Shown one piece after another: positions 1 through 7,062 of a DNA stretch of 11,158 nucleotides; the stretch's first letter is position 1, and each line of letters begins with the position of its first letter. The notes beneath the pieces were generated by a model, which was not told the origin of the DNA, searched no databases, and saw only the letters and a program-made list of their open reading frames with translations. Source of the stretch: Pseudomonadota bacterium (GTDB lineage: Bacteria; Desulfobacterota; Desulfobulbia; Desulfobulbales; Desulfobulbaceae); the NCBI GenBank assembly GCA_009778235.1, contig WRKE01000273.1, positions 1 through 11,158 of the forward strand. Reading direction: 5' to 3'. A program made the position numbers and the translations under genes.

Positions 1-662
1 ATGTTTTCCATGGATATGCGGCTCACCGTGATGTTGGCCGTGCAGCCGTTGGCAAAGATCAGGCGGGCGTTGGCGATGTCGGTTAAGCGGGTGATGACCG
101 GGCTGCCGGCGGTGAGGATTGAGACGATCTCGGATTTGACGACGGCCAGCACGATGTCGATGTCGTGGATCATCAGGTCGAGCACCACATCCACATCGGT
201 GCCCCGGTCCTTGAACACCGAGATCCGGTGCGCTTCGATGAACAGCGGATGGGTGAGCAGAGGCTGCATGGCCAGCACCGCCGGGTTGAAGCGTTCCAGG
301 TGGCCCACCTGGAGGATGCACTGGTGGTCGCGGGCCAGCCAGATCAGGTCGTCGGCCTCGGTCAGGGTAGTGGTGATGGGCTTCTCCACCATGACATCGA
401 CCTGCTTGAGCAGACAGGCCTTGGCCACCTGGTGATGCAAGGTGGTCGGCACCACCACCGATACCGCGTCGACCTGGTCGAGCAACTCATGGTAATCTCC
501 ATAGGACCGGGTGGCGCATTCAGCGGCAACCTGCCTGGCTCGCTCCGGATCAGAGTCAGCCACGCCCACCAGTTCGACACCGCCCATGGCCGCATATTTC
601 TGGGCATGAAAACGACCCAAATATCCAACACCTATAACTCCAACTTTAATGGTTTTCTTCAT
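1..662 (-). CDS. Gfo/Idh/MocA family oxidoreductase, GnnA-like (partial, C-terminus cut by window edge)
   Basis: NAD(P)-dependent sugar dehydrogenase fold. Translating the minus strand from the ATG at 662 gives 220 residues with no stop before the window edge, so perhaps 90 residues are missing. The N-terminal Rossmann nucleotide-binding motif GVIGVGYLGRFH (residues 8-19) is followed by an acidic residue at the end of the second strand (VGVAD, 32-36). The family's EKP motif (93-95) carries the catalytic lysine. VGHLERFNPAV (119-129) is a segment I associate with the UDP-GlcNAc 3-dehydrogenase-like members found next to lpxA/lpxB, typified by GnnA, which oxidises UDP-GlcNAc for 2,3-diamino lipid A. 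It lies 52 nt behind livF on the same strand with no terminator between, so it may be co-transcribed with liv. An AAGGA sits about 11 nt before the ATG; an ATG 10 nt upstream is out of frame. The family is sure; the substrate is inferred from lipid A genes nearby and from the motif. Confidence 0.88.
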   Translation of the reverse strand, partial: MKKTIKVGVIGVGYLGRFHAQKYAAMGGVELVGVADSDPERARQVAAECATRSYGDYHELLDQVDAVSVVVPTTLHHQVAKACLLKQVDVMVEKPITTTLTEADDLIWLARDHQCILQVGHLERFNPAVLAMQPLLTHPLFIEAHRISVFKDRGTDVDVVLDLMIHDIDIVLAVVKSEIVSILTAGSPVITRLTDIANARLIFANGCTANITVSRISMEN

Positions 663-714
663 GTTTTTTCATTTTCCTTTTGGCTACAATTCCCTCGGGC
701 AAACTTGAGCGGGG

Positions 715-1422
715 TCAGATGCCGAAATAGGCGCTTTGCACGGCCGGGGAGCGGCGAAGCGCTGTAGCCGCATCGTGCATGACGATGCGCCCATTTTCCA
801 GGACATATCCCCGATCCGCGGTCTGCAGGGCCAGGTTGGCGTTTTGCTCCACCAACAAGATGGTGGTTTGCTGTTCTTTGTTGATTCTTGAAATAATTTC
901 GAAGAGATGCTTGGTTAGAAGCGGTGCCAGACCCATGGAGGGTTCATCGAGCAGCAAGAGCCGGGGTCGGGCCATCAAGGCCCTGGAGATGGCCAGCATC
1001 TGTTGCTCGCCACCGGACAGGGTCCCGCCGGGCTGGCGCCGCCGTTGCTGCAAGACCGGAAACAGGTGGTAAATTTGTTCCCGATCCCTGGCCACCTGGC
1101 GATGGTCCCGCCGCAAAAAGGCCCCCATGTCGAGATTTTCGGCCACGGTCAATTCGGCAAAGATGTGGCGGCCCTCGGGCACCTGGCAGATCCCGCGCCG
1201 GACCAGTCTGTCCGGAGCCAGGCCGGAGATAGGCTTGCCCTCAAACAGGATCTCGCCCCGGCGGGGCACCACCAGGCCACTGATGGTCATCAGGGTGGTG
1301 GTCTTGCCGGCGCCGTTGGCGCCGATCAGGGTGACGATTTCCCCGGGTTCGACCCGGAGGCTGACCTGGTGCAAGGCCTGGATATTGCCGTAGGCGGCGT
1401 CAACCCCGCGCAATTCAAGCAT
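715..1422 (-). CDS. livF: Branched-chain amino acid ABC transporter, ATP-binding protein LivF
   Basis: Second cytoplasmic ATPase of the high-affinity Leu/Ile/Val importer, which powers the LivH/LivM permease. At 235 aa it matches the usual LivF size. Visible motifs are Walker A GANGAGKTT (34-42), Q-loop region CQVPEGRHIF (79-88), ABC signature LSGGEQ (135-140) and Walker B LLLLDE (155-160). The switch position reads VEQN (Q193) instead of histidine, which is normal for LivF proteins and not a defect. The ATG overlaps the end of livG by 8 nt, and a strong GAGGAGG Shine-Dalgarno about 6 nt upstream lies inside livG, so the two are probably translationally coupled. It is the last recognisable liv gene; no terminator follows before the oxidoreductase. 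Confidence 0.96.
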   Translation of the reverse strand: MLELRGVDAAYGNIQALHQVSLRVEPGEIVTLIGANGAGKTTTLMTISGLVVPRRGEILFEGKPISGLAPDRLVRRGICQVPEGRHIFAELTVAENLDMGAFLRRDHRQVARDREQIYHLFPVLQQRRRQPGGTLSGGEQQMLAISRALMARPRLLLLDEPSMGLAPLLTKHLFEIISRINKEQQTTILLVEQNANLALQTADRGYVLENGRIVMHDAATALRRSPAVQSAYFGI

Positions 1423-2203
1423 CGGCTGCCTCCTCGCCCAGGTAAGCCTGGATCACCGCCGGGTGGCGCCGCACCTGGTCGGAGGTGCCTTTGGCGATCA
1501 GGCGGCCATGATCCATGACAAAGATGTGCTCGGCCAGACGCATCACCAGCTTCATGTCGTGTTCAATCAGCAGAATGGACAGGCCGTGGTTACGGATTGC
1601 GACGATCAAGGCTTCCAGTTCCACGGTTTCCTGCGGATTCATCCCTGCCGCCGGCTCATCGAGCAAGAGCAACTGGGGATCGGTTGCCAGGGCCCGGGCG
1701 ATTTCCAATCGGCGTTGGGCGCCGTACGGGAGGTTTTGGGCCACCTCGTCGGCCTGATCGGCCAAGCCGACCCGGCCAAGTAGAGCAAGGCACATGGCAA
1801 TGGTTTCCTTTTCCTCACGCACCGTGGCGGCCGGACGGAAGATCGCCCCGAACAGTTTTGTGTTCGTGCGACAGTGACGGCCGACCATCACGTTTTCCAA
1901 CACACTCATGCGGGGAAAAAGACGGATATTCTGGAAGGTGCGCGCCAAGCCCGCGGCGGTGATCCGGTGGGGTGGCAGGCCGTGCAGCCGTCGCTGGGGC
2001 CGTCCTGTCGGGGTCAGCACCATTTGGCCGGAGGTGGAACGGTGCATCCCGGTCAGGCAATTGAACACGGTGGTCTTACCAGCGCCGTTGGGGCCGATCA
2101 GGGCTACGATTTCTCCGGGGAAAACACAAAAATCCACTCGGTCCAGGGCGCGGATGCCTCCGAAATCCATGGTCAAGCCGCTGACAGTGAGCAAAGGGTC
2201 CAT
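1415..2203 (-). CDS. livG: Branched-chain amino acid ABC transporter, ATP-binding protein LivG
   Basis: First cytoplasmic ATPase of the Leu/Ile/Val importer, 262 aa. Walker A GPNGAGKTT is at 37-45, the Q-loop motif ARTFQNIRLF at 87-96, and Walker B LLLLDE at 178-183 followed by PAAGMNP. The switch histidine is H215 in IEHDM. The ABC signature is the degenerate form LPYGAQRRLEIARAL (158-172), as expected for LivG, where the canonical LSGGQ is not kept. The open frame extends upstream to 2428, but that part overlaps livM in another frame. The ATG at 2203 opens the conserved LivG N-terminus (MDPLLTVSGLTMDFGG) and is the only credible start. The 23-nt gap to livM holds no convincing Shine-Dalgarno, so translation may depend on livM. 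Its 3' end overlaps livF. Confidence 0.95.
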   Translation of the reverse strand: MDPLLTVSGLTMDFGGIRALDRVDFCVFPGEIVALIGPNGAGKTTVFNCLTGMHRSTSGQMVLTPTGRPQRRLHGLPPHRITAAGLARTFQNIRLFPRMSVLENVMVGRHCRTNTKLFGAIFRPAATVREEKETIAMCLALLGRVGLADQADEVAQNLPYGAQRRLEIARALATDPQLLLLDEPAAGMNPQETVELEALIVAIRNHGLSILLIEHDMKLVMRLAEHIFVMDHGRLIAKGTSDQVRRHPAVIQAYLGEEAADA

Positions 2204-2226
2204 GACTGTGTCAATTGTGCCACAAA

Positions 2227-3453
2227 TTAACGCATTGCCGAGTAGGTTCGGCGAATCGCTGGGATGAGACCCGAGGGGCGGACGATCATCAACACCACCA
2301 GCACCGCCCCGAACACCAGCATGCGGTATTCGGCCACAGCGCGCAAATACTCGGGCAGGAGCATGAGGATCAGGGCGGCGAGCACCACTCCGGTGATCGA
2401 GCCCATACCACCCAGCACCACGATACAAAGAATGAATGCCGATTCCATGAAGGTAAAGCTGTCCGGGTTAATGAAGGTGGTCTTGGCGGCGAACAGGACG
2501 CCGGCCATAGCCGCCCAGGCTGCGCCCAAGGAAAAGGCGGTCAGCTTGATGGCGGTCTTGTTGATGCCCATGGCCTGGCAGGCGATTTCGTCTTCTCGCA
2601 GGGCGAACCAGGCCCGGCCGAGGCGCGAATACCGCAGGCGATTGACCACAAATATTGTAAAGAACATCATGATGACGGTAAGATAGTATTGATAGATCAG
2701 GTATTGGTTTAAACTCAGGTCAAGGCCGAACAGTCCTGGCCGGGGGATATCGGCAATGCCGCTCGGCCCTTGGGTGAGGTCACCCCAATTCACCAGAACC
2801 AGGCGGATGATCTCACCGAAACCCAAGGTAACGATGGCCAGGTAATCGCCCCGGAGCCGCAGCACCGGAAACCCGAGCAGGATGCCAAACAAACCACCCA
2901 TCAGGCCGCCGATTGGCAGCGCTATCCAGAAGCCCAGATTAAAATGGAGATGGAGCAGGCCGTAGGTATAGGCCCCCACCGCGTAAAAGGCCACATGGCC
3001 GAGATTGAGCAGACCCGCGAACCCGACCACGATGTTCAGCCCCAGCCCCAGGATCACGTACATCAGGGCAGTTGTCATGATATTGACTTGATAAGTGGAA
3101 AACATCAATGGCAAGGCTAGAAAAATCAGGATGATGATGCCGCCGAGCAACCACAGGCGATCCGGGGTGAAGTGCTGCGATAATGTGGATTGTACGGCGA
3201 ACCATCCCGGCTTTGGGCTCGGGTGTTCCGCCCTGGCGGCCCGGTGGGCAACGATCAGACGGCCGGCCAGGGCCATGGCCGCGCTGGCCCCGCCCACCCA
3301 CAGCATGTTGGCCCAGCGCCAGCTCACGGTCTGCTCGCCCGGATTGACCTTGATCACCAGCAGGGGAAAGGTGAGGAACATGAACCAGAGACCAATGAGC
3401 AGGGCGTGGCCGATATCTTTGCCAGTGGGCATGGGCAATTTTTTCATATTCAT
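2227..3453 (-). CDS. livM: Branched-chain amino acid ABC transporter, permease LivM
   Basis: Inner-membrane permease that pairs with LivH to form the Leu/Ile/Val channel. The protein has 408 aa and belongs to the long LivM form: an N-terminal extension with two hydrophobic segments (about 16-36 and 48-68) precedes the conserved core, as in E. coli LivM. The core starts with a segment near 102-118 and includes ILGLGLNIVVGFAGLLNLGH (134-153) and LRLRGDYLAIVTLGFGE (198-214), the latter being the cytoplasmic loop and helix that contact the ATPases. Several further membrane spans follow, then a short basic C-terminus. The first ATG (3453) is followed by another two codons later; either could be used. 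An AGGTG about 12 nt upstream is a weak ribosome site. The gap to livH is 9 nt, which supports one transcript. Confidence 0.95.
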   Translation of the reverse strand: MNMKKLPMPTGKDIGHALLIGLWFMFLTFPLLVIKVNPGEQTVSWRWANMLWVGGASAAMALAGRLIVAHRAARAEHPSPKPGWFAVQSTLSQHFTPDRLWLLGGIIILIFLALPLMFSTYQVNIMTTALMYVILGLGLNIVVGFAGLLNLGHVAFYAVGAYTYGLLHLHFNLGFWIALPIGGLMGGLFGILLGFPVLRLRGDYLAIVTLGFGEIIRLVLVNWGDLTQGPSGIADIPRPGLFGLDLSLNQYLIYQYYLTVIMMFFTIFVVNRLRYSRLGRAWFALREDEIACQAMGINKTAIKLTAFSLGAAWAAMAGVLFAAKTTFINPDSFTFMESAFILCIVVLGGMGSITGVVLAALILMLLPEYLRAVAEYRMLVFGAVLVVLMIVRPSGLIPAIRRTYSAMR

Positions 3454-3462
3454 GACAGCCGG

Positions 3463-4365
3463 TTACACCTTTTCCGCCGCAGCTTTGCCCAGCAGGCCGG
3501 CGGGTCGGAAGATGAGGATCAGCACCAGCAGGGAAAAGGCGAACACGTCTTCGTAATCGCTGGAGACATAGCCGGTGGCAAAGGCCTCGGTCAGGCCGAG
3601 GACATAGCTGCCCAACACCGCGCCGGGGATGGAGCCTATCCCTCCTAAGACCGCGGCGGTGAAGGCCTTGATCCCGGCGATGAAGCCGATGGCAAAGTTG
3701 ATCTGGCCGTTGTGGGAGGCGATCAACAGGCCGCCTATGGCTGCCAGGGCCGAGCCGGTGACAAAGGTGAGGGAGATGATCCGATCGACATTGATACCGA
3801 CCAACAGCGCCATTTTCCGGTCCTGGGCTGTAGCGCGCATGGCCTTGCCGGTCCGGGTGAACTTGATCACCAGGGTGAGTGTTGCCATGACCAGGGTTGA
3901 AACCACCAGGATCATCAGGCCGGAGGAAGTGATGATCGCGCTGTAGGGTTCAAGAAAGGCGAATTCCGGCACCAGCCTGGGGAAGGAGACAAAGTCCGGG
4001 GTCTGGGCCAGCAGGACGTAATTCTGCAAGAAGATGGACATGCCGATGGCGGAGATCAGAGGGGCGAGCCGGGATGCGTCGCGTAAGGGCCGGTAGGCCA
4101 GGCGTTCGACGGTATACCCATAGGCCCCGGTCCAGATGGCTGCCGCCAGGCCGGCCAGGAGCAGAATCGCGGGCAGGGGCAGGCCGTAGATCGACAGGAC
4201 CGAGGAAACGATCAGGGCGGTGAAGGCGCCGATCATGTACATCTCGCCGTGGGCAAAATTGATCAGGCCGATGATGCCGTAGACCATGGTGTATCCCAGG
4301 GCGATCAGGGCATAGATCGCCCCTTTGGTCAGGCCGCTGAACAAGAGCGCAAAGAAGTACTCCAC
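3463..4365 (-). CDS. livH: Branched-chain amino acid ABC transporter, permease LivH
   Basis: Integral-membrane permease subunit of the Leu/Ile/Val importer, 300 aa, close to the usual LivH length. The opening GLTKGAIYALIALGYTMVYG (11-30) and INFAHGEMYMIGA (35-47) are hallmarks of LivH. About eight hydrophobic segments follow. The conserved loop AVLGGIGSIPGAVLGSY near residues 238-256 is the ATPase-coupling region, and the protein ends with the family's typical IFRPAGLLGK. The start codon is GTG, and only a weak purine stretch (GGGAT) precedes it. It is separated from livK by 81 nt, the largest gap in the operon, which is common where the binding protein is made in excess over the membrane subunits. 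Confidence 0.95.
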   Translation of the reverse strand: MEYFFALLFSGLTKGAIYALIALGYTMVYGIIGLINFAHGEMYMIGAFTALIVSSVLSIYGLPLPAILLLAGLAAAIWTGAYGYTVERLAYRPLRDASRLAPLISAIGMSIFLQNYVLLAQTPDFVSFPRLVPEFAFLEPYSAIITSSGLMILVVSTLVMATLTLVIKFTRTGKAMRATAQDRKMALLVGINVDRIISLTFVTGSALAAIGGLLIASHNGQINFAIGFIAGIKAFTAAVLGGIGSIPGAVLGSYVLGLTEAFATGYVSSDYEDVFAFSLLVLILIFRPAGLLGKAAAEKV

Positions 4366-4446
4366 AACAAGATCCCGGCAAGAGTCAGGCCGGAGGTCGG
4401 CGGTCCGGGCGTGGTATCGCGGTCATCGACTGGCCATGGGTAGGGT

Positions 4447-5574
4447 TCATCGGACCTGGACAAATTGTCCATTGGTCGCTTGGTACAGGGTGACGCCAAT
4501 GCCGACCGGCTCGCCCTTGGCGTCAAATTTGATGAACCCAAAGGGCGTGGCCACCTCCGAAGTCCGCAGGATACGCGCCATTGCTTCCGGGTCGGTGGTG
4601 CCTGCCTTGGCAATGGCGTTGGTCAGGGCCAGGGCCGCGGCCACTCCATTGTCAAAGAAAGCGCCTGGATCGGTCCCCTCGGTTTGTTTGAATTTCTCGC
4701 GATAGGCCTTGGCCATGGGATTGTCTGCGACCTCGGCCGGGCCAGAGGCATAGACGCCCTCGGCATCCTTGCCGGCCACCTTGATGAAGGTGTCGTTTTT
4801 GACCCCGTCGTCGGAGACAAAAGGGATGGCCAGCCGTTTCTGGCGCATCTGGCTGACCAGCTTTGAGGCCTCGGGATGGTAGCCGCCAAAGAGGACGGCT
4901 TCGGCTCCCAAATGTTTGATCTTCTGGATCACAGACGAGTAATCGACCGCGCCGGGGGTGATGCCTTCAAACAGCACCACCTGGGCCTGGCCGGATCGCT
5001 CGATCAGGGATTTGGCAAATTCGGCCAGCCCCTTGCCATAGTCGCCTTTGTCGTGGAGCACCGCGATCTTGCCGACCTTGAGGGTCTGCAGGGTAAAGTC
5101 GACCTGGGCCCTGGCCTGGACGTTGTCGGCGGCGATGGTCCGGAAAAAGAAGGGGTATTCCCCGTCTTGATTCAGCAGAGAACTGGTGGCCGAAGGAGAA
5201 ATAACCACAATTTTGGCAGCTTGATAGATCGGCAGGGCCGCCTTGGTGGGCCCGGAACAGATGTGGCCGATCACCGCCGTAACGCCGGCGGCGACCAGCT
5301 TGGTGGCGCTGTTGGTAGCCATCTCCGGTTTGCAGGCATCGTCTTCGACCAGCAATTCCACCGGCCTGCCCTGGATGCCCCCCTTGTCGTTGATCTCCTT
5401 GACGACCAGTTGGACCGCTTTTAAAGGAGGCAGGCCGTAGGGCGCCAGGTCGCCGCTTAAGGAACTGGCCATTCCGATCTTGATGGGTTCGGAAGCCTGT
5501 GAGCACATGGCTGCGCCGACCGTGAAGGCCAGCGCCGCGAGTCCGGCGTAAAAAAATTGCGCATGCGGCACCAT
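4447..5574 (-). CDS. livK: Branched-chain amino acid ABC transporter, periplasmic substrate-binding protein
   Basis: Periplasmic receptor that captures leucine, isoleucine or valine and delivers it to LivHM; 375 aa, type I periplasmic binding fold. Residues 1-27 form a Sec signal peptide with a hydrophobic core (FYAGLAALAFTVGAA) and a likely SQA/SE cut site. C24 does not sit in a proper lipobox, so a lipoprotein is unlikely. The mature part opens IKIGMASSLSGDLAPYG (31-47), the standard ligand-binding start. Two cysteines, C81 (DDAC) and C106 (GHIC), are 25 residues apart, the same spacing as the disulfide of E. coli LIV-binding protein. Further conserved pieces are SPSATS, LHDKGDYGKGLAEFAKS and FGGYHPEA. 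This argues for a true Leu/Ile/Val receptor, although related proteins bind amides or urea. A GAGGG about 5 nt upstream supports the ATG at 5574. It is the first gene of the leftward operon. Confidence 0.93.
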   Translation of the reverse strand: MVPHAQFFYAGLAALAFTVGAAMCSQASEPIKIGMASSLSGDLAPYGLPPLKAVQLVVKEINDKGGIQGRPVELLVEDDACKPEMATNSATKLVAAGVTAVIGHICSGPTKAALPIYQAAKIVVISPSATSSLLNQDGEYPFFFRTIAADNVQARAQVDFTLQTLKVGKIAVLHDKGDYGKGLAEFAKSLIERSGQAQVVLFEGITPGAVDYSSVIQKIKHLGAEAVLFGGYHPEASKLVSQMRQKRLAIPFVSDDGVKNDTFIKVAGKDAEGVYASGPAEVADNPMAKAYREKFKQTEGTDPGAFFDNGVAAALALTNAIAKAGTTDPEAMARILRTSEVATPFGFIKFDAKGEPVGIGVTLYQATNGQFVQVR

Positions 5575-5723
5575 GGTACCCTCATCTTGGGATTGAATTG
5601 CAAAAGCAGCGGGAATGATCTACTGTGCCTTCCTCATACCGTATTCTTTTTTTTTTTTGCACTAAAAATGACCGGAGCTTGGACCACGGTGTTTTGACCT
5701 CCCTCCTGGCCGGCGCGCCCTTC
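5575..5723 (+). promoter_or_regulatory. Divergent control region between livK and lpxK
   Basis: About 149 bp separate the two divergent start codons, so the promoters of the liv block (leftward) and of lpxK (rightward) should lie here. It includes an uninterrupted run of 12 T on the plus strand (5647-5658), which is an A-tract reading toward livK and could act as an UP-type or bending element. A weak rightward sigma-70-like pair TTGCAA (5598-5603), 17-bp spacer, TACTGT (5621-5626) can be drawn. I see no convincing operator, and no good -35/-10 pair toward livK. If lpxK starts at the upstream GTG (5625), part of this region is coding. Confidence 0.4.
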
Positions 5724-6797
5724 ATGGAAACGAACTCGCTGTTTTTTGCCTTTGGCCGTCCTTTTTCCCCCTTCTACAGTTTGGCCATGCGCCTGCGTGA
5801 ATCGCTGTATCGGCGGGGAATACTGCCTTCCTACCGGTTCGAGGTGCCGGTGGTCAGTGTCGGCAACCTGACCATGGGCGGCACCGGGAAGACCCCGATG
5901 GTGCAATATTTGGCCCGCCTGCTGCAAGAGCACGGCTTTAAGCCCGCCATTGTCAGTCGAGGCTACGGCGGCGCGGCCAGGGGCAAGGTCAATCTGGTGT
6001 CCGACGGCAGCAATCTGTTGCTCGATGCCCATGCTGCCGGTGACGAGCCACGGTTGCTGGCCGAAACCCTGCCCGGGGTGCCGGTGCTGACTGGCATGGT
6101 CCGCAGACTGCCGGCCCGGCGTGCCCTGTCGATGGGAGCCGACGTGCTGCTGCTCGACGACGGCTTCCAGCATTTGCCGGTCGTCCGCGACATCGACCTG
6201 GTGCTGTTCAACACCGATCGCTTGGCCGGTAACTCCCGGGTTTTTCCTGGCGGCGACCTGCGGGAGCCGGTGGCAGGCTTACGTCGCGCCACCGGCTTTG
6301 TCATGACCGGGGTGCATGGGGCCAACCGGGAACGGGCGGAAAGGTTCGCCGACCTGCTCCGCTCGAAGTTTCCGTCCATCCCGGTTGCCTTCGCCGGCTT
6401 GGAGATGGAATCCTTGGTGGGGTTCACCCCGTCCGGGTTGATCGTTCCGGTTGAGGCCGGTCCGCTTCAAGGGCAGCCTTGCTTCGGCTTCTGCGGCATC
6501 GCCCATCCCGAGCTGTTCCGGCAAACCTTAACTGACCAGGGTTTTCCCCTGGCCGGCTTCCTGCCCCTGGCCGATCATCAGCCCTACAGCGAAGCGTTGC
6601 TTGAGCGACTTGTTGCCCAGGCGCAAAAATCAGGGGCCCAGTGGCTGTTGACCACGGAAAAGGACATGGTCAAGCTGGTTGGCCGGGCGGCACACCTGCC
6701 TCTTCCCCTCTGCGGATTGCGCACCCGGGTAACAGTGGATCCTGATTTTGCCCGCGCCATCATTGAGCAGCTTAGATCTTGGACAGCGCCACGCTGA
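5724..6797 (+). CDS. lpxK: Tetraacyldisaccharide 4'-kinase LpxK
   Basis: Phosphorylates the 4' position of the lipid A disaccharide to give lipid IVA, at the cytoplasmic face of the inner membrane. From the ATG at 5724 it has 357 aa, a little longer than E. coli LpxK (about 328). The N-terminal amphipathic helix region (MRLRESLYRRG, 22-32) precedes the Walker A GNLTMGGTGKTP (47-58). Other family marks are SRGYGG (78-83), GDEP (106-109) and DDGFQH (145-150), and a late TTEKDMVKL with the usual LpxK spacing. The frame is open back to a GTG at 5625, which would add 33 residues. I prefer 5724 because the extra stretch is encoded by a 12-T run, is not family-like, and would make the N-terminus unusually long. 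Neither start has a good Shine-Dalgarno. It diverges from livK; lpxC follows after 265 bp. Confidence 0.95.
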   Translation: METNSLFFAFGRPFSPFYSLAMRLRESLYRRGILPSYRFEVPVVSVGNLTMGGTGKTPMVQYLARLLQEHGFKPAIVSRGYGGAARGKVNLVSDGSNLLLDAHAAGDEPRLLAETLPGVPVLTGMVRRLPARRALSMGADVLLLDDGFQHLPVVRDIDLVLFNTDRLAGNSRVFPGGDLREPVAGLRRATGFVMTGVHGANRERAERFADLLRSKFPSIPVAFAGLEMESLVGFTPSGLIVPVEAGPLQGQPCFGFCGIAHPELFRQTLTDQGFPLAGFLPLADHQPYSEALLERLVAQAQKSGAQWLLTTEKDMVKLVGRAAHLPLPLCGLRTRVTVDPDFARAIIEQLRSWTAPR

Positions 6798-7062
6798 AGT
6801 CCGGCAGGCAGCCGTGTCGAATCACCCACATTTTTATCGAACGGGGTGTTTTGTGTCTTTTTTGCCACAAATTTTCAGGCAAGGTGCGTCAGCGGTAGCA
6901 GAACGATTTTATGTTATCTTTTCGATTAACCGTAAAAAAATATTGATAAATCCCTGTGTGGTTCTTTTTGCTTCAGGTGGTTTGATTGTTGCAAGGGCTT
7001 GATAAAATAAAAAATTATTTTCTCGCTCACTTGCGCCCCGAACCCTCTCATTGAGCCCACTC
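6798..7062 (+). other. AT-rich intergenic leader before lpxC
   Basis: This 265-bp non-coding spacer is clearly richer in A and T than the genes on both sides, especially 6905-7022, with A and T runs. It separates lpxK from lpxC and likely holds the lpxC promoter. A short inverted repeat TTTGTG/CACAAA (6850-6855 and 6866-6871, 10-nt loop) is too weak and lacks a following T-run, so I do not call it a terminator. No tRNA, small RNA or conserved riboswitch shape could be recognised, and no small ORF with a ribosome site is convincing. Confidence 0.5.
6982..7008 (+). promoter_or_regulatory. Possible sigma-70-type promoter for lpxC
   Basis: TTGATT (6982-6987) and TAAAAT (7003-7008) match 4 of 6 and 5 of 6 bases of the -35 and -10 consensus, but the spacer is only 15 bp, which is short. 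It lies in the AT-rich leader, and transcription would start near 7015, about 48 nt before the lpxC ATG. Because the region is AT-rich, chance matches are likely. Confidence 0.3.

Noticed and set aside
193..193. Q193 of LivF in place of the usual ABC switch histidine (gene at 715-1422).
   Set aside because: The coordinates given are residue numbers. VEQN at this place is standard in LivF, so it is not an inactivating change.
165..767. Plus-strand open frame of about 200 codons at the left edge.
   Set aside because: It lies opposite the Gfo/Idh/MocA gene, in the same codon register, and gives a His/Gln-rich sequence without domains.
2204..2428. Upstream extension of the livG reading frame.
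   Set aside because: The extension overlaps livM in another frame and has no family similarity; LivG proteins start at the equivalent of the ATG at 2203.
4390..4408. Small hairpin (CCGGA/TCCGG, 9-nt loop) between livK and livH that might lower downstream expression.
   Set aside because: A 5-bp stem without a T-run is expected by chance in GC-rich DNA; it is too weak to call an attenuator.
5668..5697. Nine-codon ATG reading frame upstream of lpxK, a possible leader peptide.
   Set aside because: No ribosome binding site precedes it and the peptide has no runs of regulatory codons.
6812..6906. tRNA-like pieces (GTGTCGAATCACC and TCAGCGGTAGCAGAACG) in the lpxK-lpxC spacer.
   Set aside because: They occur in the wrong order for T-loop and D-loop, and no acceptor or anticodon stem can be formed around them.
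6959..6972. GG and GC pair resembling a -24/-12 sigma-54 promoter before lpxC.
   Set aside because: The spacing between GG and GC is 8 bases where 10 are needed.
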